A stretch of 64,000 nt of DNA from Lobulomyces angularis (taxonomy: Eukaryota > Chytridiomycota > Chytridiomycetes > Lobulomycetales > Lobulomycetaceae), in NCBI GenBank assembly GCA_027604685.1, contig JADHYX010000043.1, positions 1 through 64,000 of the forward strand, in the 5' to 3' direction. The notes under the pieces were generated by a model. It was given only the letters and a program-made list of their open reading frames with translations. It had not been told where the DNA came from and made no database searches. The position numbers and the translations under genes were made by a program. Shown here piece by piece: positions 58,590 through 64,000 of this stretch (its first letter is position 1; every line of letters begins with the position of its first letter).

Positions 58590-60038
58590 TTATTGACTAA
58601 ATTCCAAATTAAACTTAACAATAACCCCATCATCACCTGAACAAATAACTTGATTGTTGTTAGGTGATAATGAAATGTTTCTTATTGCGTTCTTCATTCC
58701 AGAAAATTCTTTGAATTCCGAATAATTTTCTTCTTTTAAAAGATCTCTCGTCAATTGTTGATCCTTGATTTTAATTTCCATATCCTCTTTTTTTATAATG
58801 TGATTAACATAAATCTTTCCATTTCCCCAGCCGGAAACCAGACCATTGTTAACGGATTTAAGACTGTAGCAGCATCTATCTACGGGATTTGTTTGCATAG
58901 GAAAACATCGTTCACCAGAACTTTGTATGGTGTACGACTTCAAAACACCACTTTGATTTCGCAAGTCCATAAGAAAAACCTTTCCTTCCTCACCCACTGT
59001 CATCCCGAAATTAGATGTGGTAGTGGAATCGTTTACACCAACTGTAGCAACGTTGGTGACACCTTTAAATTTAGAAATGTTCGAGCTATCTTTTATTATA
59101 TCCTTTGGCACCATTCTTCCAACTCCTTTACTTTTTAGTCTCTAACAATTATTAAAAAAACCGGATATAGATTGATACCAAATCAAATAGTCTGACGATT
59201 CCATCAAATTTTCCAGCGGTCAATATCAAATTTTCGTTCGGCAAAAGAGGACCTCTGTCAATGTCCTCACCAGAAATTCCAGTCAAAAAGTTTGTTACTG
59301 GCCCTAAGAAAGTAAAAATCATGAAGTTCTTATAATTCGTTGAAAAATAAATTGTTACCATCATGACAGTTAATAGTTATAACAGGTTTTTCAAAATTAT
59401 TAGTAATAGTTTTAAATTCAAAAAAATTTAAACTACCATTTCTATTAGAATTAATTAAATATTTCATGTTAAATTTGAAATCCAATATCGGTACAGCATT
59501 AAAAACAGAGTTTTCGGTTACTGAACAAGTGGTGTTCGATAGATGAGATATTAGCCGATACTTGTGATAAATATTCATTTTTCCATCATATGAGGAGCTA
59601 ATGAAATCTATAGCATGAGCCTTGTTATGAACTTTTTTAATTTGTGTTATGCTGCCACTGTGTTGTTGTAGTGAAACGGGTTTTTTATTTTCTAAATTTG
59701 AATTCCATTGAAAAATCTTGCCATACATATCTCCTGTAACTAAACTGTTTTTATCAACAAAATCTTTATTTAGTAAAAAAAAAAAGTTGCGATTAAAAAA
59801 AGAAGAAAAAAATTTTTTTTATTTAATGTATTATTCAAATACCTACTGCAGTTATCCAGTCAGAATGTACAATATTTTTAAGTCCTCCAAATTTTATTAT
59901 TTTATCATCTTTACCAATTTTGAAAGCGATGTGATCTGCACCACCAACTAAAATTTCATCCCGTTCATTTTGCTTTAAATCCAAAATGGGACGATGGCTA
60001 ACTCTAAAACTACTAGTTGCATTTACTTCTACATTCAT
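58590..60038 (-). CDS. WD-repeat protein, unknown role
   Basis: ATG 60038, stop at 58590, about five exons, roughly 400 residues. The sequence shows degenerate WD40 repeats: FRVSHRPILDLKQNERDEIL, VTGDMYGKIFQW, HSGSITQIKKVHN...ISSSYDGKMNIYHKY, LTAGKFDGIVRLFDL, VTVGEEGKVFLMDLRN, LVSGWGNGKIYV and a last repeat IRNISLSPNNNQVICSGDDG. This should form one seven-bladed propeller. I cannot place it in a named WD40 family. It lies between TPS2 (same strand, upstream) and GNA1 (divergent). Confidence 0.75.
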
Positions 60039-60392
60039 ACTTTCATTGTTTGGTAATTTTTTGAAAAAAAATTTCTTTTTCTTTAAGAAAAAATATAAAA
60101 TTTTATTTAAATTTTCATCTCTAATCTATCTGTTTATAAAATTATATATAAGTATATAAATATTTTTTATGTGAATTTATTTTTTTATTTTTATTTTTAA
60201 TTATTTTCTCCATAGATTCTGTGATGTTCTGGAAACAAAGGTTTGAAAAAATTTAAAGTGAATAAAAAAAAATTAAAAGAACTAAATTTTTTTTTATTTT
60301 TTAAATCAAATTAAAAAAAAAAAAAAATAAATTAAAAAAAAAAAATTAAAATAAAAACAAAAATTATAATAAAGAGTTGTTTTTTTAAACAA
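60039..60392. other. AT-only-like divergent spacer
   Basis: 354 bp, almost entirely A and T with long A and T runs, between the WD-repeat gene and GNA1. No motif can be distinguished. Confidence 0.5.
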
Positions 60393-61102
60393 ATGTCAGA
60401 AAGAATTTTGAAAACTTCAGGAGATATACTAAATTCAGATTCAAATAACTACATCTTTGAAAACTCGTTATTAGAAAACTGCGATACCCTTCCAGCAGGA
60501 TATAAATTTAGGCCGCTGGAATTTAACGATTTTTCTAGAGGTTACTACAGTCTTTTAAGTCAGTTGACTGTAATTGGTGATGAAAATGATGAAAAGTTGT
60601 TTCAAGGTAAAATAAAAAAAATTTTTTTATTTGTTTTTATTTTATATTTTTTTAGATACATTCAAAAAACTGCAATTAAACGCAGATTATAACGTTCTAG
60701 TAATAGAAGATACCAACAATGATCTAGTTGTTGCTTCAGGCTCAGTTATAATTGGTATTCTTACCTTTTTTTTTATTGTTTATTTATTTTCCTTTGAAAA
60801 AAATATAATAATAATTTTTTAATAAAAATTTTTATTTTAGAAAGAAAATTTATCAGAAATGCAGGTGTCATTGGTCACATTGAGGACATTGTAGTTCATT
60901 CTGGTTGTTTTTTTTTTTTTTAGATATGAGAGGAAAAAATTTTGGAAAATTGTTGATTGATGAGTTGGTAAAGTTATCAATTAAAGCAGGTTCTTACAAG
61001 ACAATTTTGGCCTGTGATAAAAAAAATGTTGGATTTTATGAAAAGACTGGTTTTGTTGAAAAGGAAGTCAGTATGAGTTATTATCATATAAAAAAAAATT
61101 AA
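60393..61102 (+). CDS. GNA1: Glucosamine-6-phosphate N-acetyltransferase
   Basis: GNAT enzyme of the UDP-GlcNAc pathway (chitin and glycan precursor). Exons 60393-60606, 60656-60754, 60841-60903, 60924-61102 join in phase to 184 residues. Motifs: LPAGYKFRPLEFNDFSRGYY, LLSQLTVIGD, YNVLVIED, ERKFIRNAGVIGHIEDIVVH, then DMRGKNFGKLLIDELVKLS (acetyl-CoA P-loop R/QxxGxG/A type), YKTILACDKKNVGFYEKTGF. Close to yeast Gna1 (159 residues) with an N-terminal extra about 25. The third intron (60904-60923) is only 20 nt, GTTGT...TAG with a run of 13 T; it is required for frame and for the HS-D-MRGK junction. Confidence 0.92.
60904..60923 (+). other. 20-nt intron in GNA1
   Basis: Starts GTTGT, ends TTTAG, and separates VVHS from DMRGK in phase 1. 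Typical introns in this window are 35-60 nt. Homopolymer length could be underestimated by sequencing. Confidence 0.6.
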
Positions 61103-61489
61103 AAAAAAAATTATTTATTACTAATTTTGATTTTATAATAAGATTGTTGTTTTAATTTTATTTTTTTATTTTTTTTTTTAATCTTACCTTATTAAAAAAG
61201 GATCAATGAAAATTATTTTGATTTTTTTTTTTTTTTTTAACTTAAAAACAAATAAAATTAAATTTAAAAAAGAAAATCATATATAAATTTAAAAAGGAAA
61301 GAAATTAAAAAAAAAAAATAAAAAAAATAAAAATTCAAAAATAGATGTATAATAAAAAAATAGAAAAAGTAAAAAAAAAAAAGATATATAATAGAAACAA
61401 GTACTTTTTTTTTAAAATAAAAAATAAAAAAAAAATTAATTTTGTTAGGATGTTTTTTTTTTAAATTTTTATTTTTCAATTTTTTTTAA
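61103..61489. other. Extreme A/T convergent spacer
   Basis: 387 bp between convergent genes, almost pure A/T with alternating A- and T-runs. Low-complexity frames here are chance. Nothing else seen. Confidence 0.6.
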
Positions 61490-64000
61490 TTAAAGTGTAG
61501 AAAATATGCATTCTAAACTTTGCTTGAAAATTATATTGTACTCGCTAGAAGAAGATTTTATGTTTATATTGTATTGGGAATTATTCTGTTGAACTTCCGC
61601 TAAAAACAAGGAAGGCTCCTCAGGTAACTTGGCAAAAAACAGCCACCCCTAAAAGAAAACAAAAAAATATACAAAGAGTAATTGGATTATTGTTACATTG
61701 TTACTCGAGTTATTTCCAAGGTAAAGGTAGTTTGCTCCTAATTTTTCAATTAATGCAGCACCTGATGTGTTGCCAGAACTTCTAACTAAAAACTGATTTG
61801 ATACCAAACTGAAACTTTGATTCAAGTTGATGCTTTGATTTTTAAAAGTTTCCAACTCATTTCCATTCAATGATTGAAAAAGTAAGTGAAATGGAATGCA
61901 AGCACTAAAGTAATAGATTCCCAAATTGTTTTTTATAGCAACTTGAATTAAATTCAGAGGGTCCATTCTTTGTTTTCCACCAGTCTTTGTTAATGAAATT
62001 GAACTTTCTAAAGTCTGCGATGGTGATAGATTTTTAATTAAAGGTTCAGAGGATGTCAGTCCAAAACTAAAATTGAAATTAAATATTGAATAAAATTATA
62101 TATATAAATAATAATAGTAATAATTATTATTACGTGTTAACATTAAACTGAATTGCAAAGTCAGAAAAATTAGTGCTAGATTTGTTCGTATATGTCAAAT
62201 CCAAAAAAAGTTTATCATTTTTTTTTGAAAAAGTTGTCAGTAGTTCCAAGCCATTGGCACTTAAAGAATCCAACACTACTACTTTAGGAAGAGAGGTAGC
62301 TTGTTTTCCACCAAATCCTGCAACACTTTGTCCACCAAACAAAGACGCAGAAGCCCCCAATGTTGACAATGGGGATCCCAAAATTCCTGTTGGTGAGGAA
62401 TTGAAGGAACCACCAGTATTGTTGCTTTGCATATTAAAAGAACCTCCAGTATTTAATGCGGACATTCCATAATTTGGCGTTGATGATGGTGCCATATCCA
62501 TCAACCCTAGTAAATCGTCCATAGGATTTGATGGCTTGGAACTATGGGAGGCAGCAGAATTTTGTGTGGGAGATGTGGTTGGGGCGTCAAAATTTAAATC
62601 TAACAAATCCGCAATACCGCTTTGTTGTACTTGCTTCACAACTTCCATTATATTTCCACCCTCCTCTTCGTAACCTTCTTCACCACTTTGAATAAAAAAA
62701 AATATTTAAAAAAAAAAAAAAATTATTGCAGGAAAAAATACTCAGCGGCTCTAGTGTATTCAACTGTTGCTTGTCCCAATAACGCTGGTGATTTATGATA
62801 AACGGATGCCAGTGAGGCTATATTTGAAATCAATTCATCCAATAAGGACTCGCTGACCGTGGAACTATCTAAATCAATTGGTGGTCTTTCTTCTAAAACA
62901 ACAGCCTTACAAATGATAAAAAAAATTGAAAAATGCAAAAAAAAATTAAAAAAGAGAAAAAAAAGTTATATACTTTTGCTGTTTCGGGATTTGATGACAA
63001 TAACCTCCAATACACGTAGGCTCTGTCTCTAATGTCAGGGTTATCGCATTCTTGGGTAGCAAGTTGCAATATATTATTAACAAGTGCTTGAGCACTTCCT
63101 GGTCTTTTTAAAAATAATTTGACAATTGCAGTTAGCAGCTGTAATTGGACCTAATAGTAAAAAATAATCATCGCATTTAATATTTTCATAACAAAAGTGG
63201 AATAATTTTTATTGTATTTACCATAACTCCTTCATCCTTAAAATTTTCACTAAAATATTGTAAAAGATCTTCAGAATTTTCAATTCTTTCAACATATTCT
63301 CCAATAATCCAAATCAAGGAGGCTTTAGCTTCCGGTTCGTCTAATGATTCTAAATTTTCGCATAAAGTAGGAATTATTCCCTCATATCTTTGTGGGTATT
63401 TTCGGAAAATGTCCTATAAGAATAAATAGAAATTTGTTTTAAATAACTTTTTCCAGTAGACAGCAAAATCAAACCTTAATAACAATTATTGCTTCTTGAA
63501 CAACATAATTAACATTTGATTTCGATTTAATTAAATCCAACAATACATTTACACATCGTTCAGATGCTGATTCTATTTTTAAAGCACAACGCCCAATAGC
63601 TCTAACACTTTTTCTAACAAATTCCACTTCAACTTCATTTGCATATCTATATTACAATATGNNNNNNNNNNCCCAATAACAAAAAATTCAAAAAAAAAAT
63701 TAAAAAATTATACCACATTATCTTTTTTTTTTTTTTTTGTAATGACATACTCCCGAAGTTCAGATAAAACTTGATCAATATTTTTATCATTGCACAATTT
63801 AATGATAACTTCTAATTTTTCTAATTTCACGTACAAAGGATCGTTATATTTAGTGAAAAAAACCCTCATTTCTTGAGATAAAATGTCTGGACACTTTTGT
63901 AGAATCAAATTGATATTTCGAAGTGATACATATTGAATTTCAGGTTGTTCCGAAAGCAGTGTCACTATGAAAAAAGAAAAAATAAGTTCCTTACAAAAAT
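61490..64000 (-). CDS. Beta-adaptin (AP-1/AP-2 large subunit), 5' end outside window
   Basis: Large subunit of a clathrin adaptor. Stop TAA at 61490; the gene runs past 64000, so the N-terminus is missing. From right to left: [40 protein letters not shown], then after an intron containing the N gap, [32 protein letters not shown], and [19 protein letters not shown] at the end of the trunk. The hinge (exon 62130-62648) has [10 protein letters not shown] and DLLDLNF clathrin-box-like motifs and Gly/Ser-rich sequence. The ear follows: [20 protein letters not shown] and C-terminal [13 protein letters not shown]. Whether AP-1, AP-2 or shared cannot be decided here. Confidence 0.92.
63662..63671. 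other. Assembly gap (10 N)
   Basis: Ten N inside an intron of the beta-adaptin gene, next to A/T homopolymers. Coding sequence on both sides joins in phase, so the gap probably does not remove exon sequence. Confidence 0.95.

Noticed and set aside
61264..61479. Minus-strand frame of 71 codons
   Set aside because: Pure A/T low-complexity translating to Phe/Lys/Tyr; chance frame in a spacer.

Overview
The window is nuclear DNA from an AT-rich, intron-rich eukaryote. Introns are mostly 35-60 nt, GT..AG, and run through nearly every gene. TAA, TAG and TGA all end genes, so the standard code applies. The gene set points to an early-diverging fungus (zoosporic/aphelid/rozellid-like grade) rather than a yeast. 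It includes a His7 glutaminase-cyclase fusion, Tps2-type trehalose-phosphate phosphatase, Gna1, a fungal-type UPF0590/DUF1769 protein and a Sac3/GANP protein, together with genes rare in Dikarya (MESH1, a kinesin-12, XRCC4). The lineage is inferred and not proven. No rRNA, tRNA, CRISPR array or intact transposon was recognised. A 10-N assembly gap lies at 63662-63671.

Layout. 218-8239 is an RNA-centred block: POP1 (+), TRM10 (+), MESH1 ppGpp/NADPH hydrolase (-) and arginyl-tRNA synthetase with an N-terminal GST-like extension (+). 8240-10085 holds a small secreted basic protein (-) and a decayed coding relic. 10086-15275 (-) is the most striking gene: about 1360 residues in 21 exons joining a signal peptide, animal-type haem peroxidase, DOMON, cytochrome b561-like membrane core, cytochrome b5 and cytochrome b5 reductase. 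15561-20381 carries two large unrecognised minus-strand proteins. 20382-21816 holds a second, larger decayed coding region.

21817-26335 has HIS7 and a class I histone deacetylase (+). 26682-29402 is a Gln/Asn-rich protein (+), followed by DUF1769 (-), TRAPPC2 (+), SEN54 (-), a B-type cyclin (-), XRCC4 (-) and proteasome beta2 (-). 38670-44292 is Sac3/GANP (+), then a class 3 lipase-like secreted protein (-), and dihydroxyacetone kinase (-) head-to-head with primase small subunit (+) across only 46 bp. Kinesin-12 (+), Tps2 (-), a WD-repeat protein (-), Gna1 (+, with a 20-nt intron) and a partial beta-adaptin (-) running off the right end complete the window.

Most genes are unrelated housekeeping functions. 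The candidate new system is the peroxidase-to-b5-reductase fusion. It has the logic of a dual oxidase (cytosolic NAD(P)H, then flavin, then membrane haems, then an outside peroxidase) but is built from DOMON/b561/b5/b5R parts instead of a NOX core.
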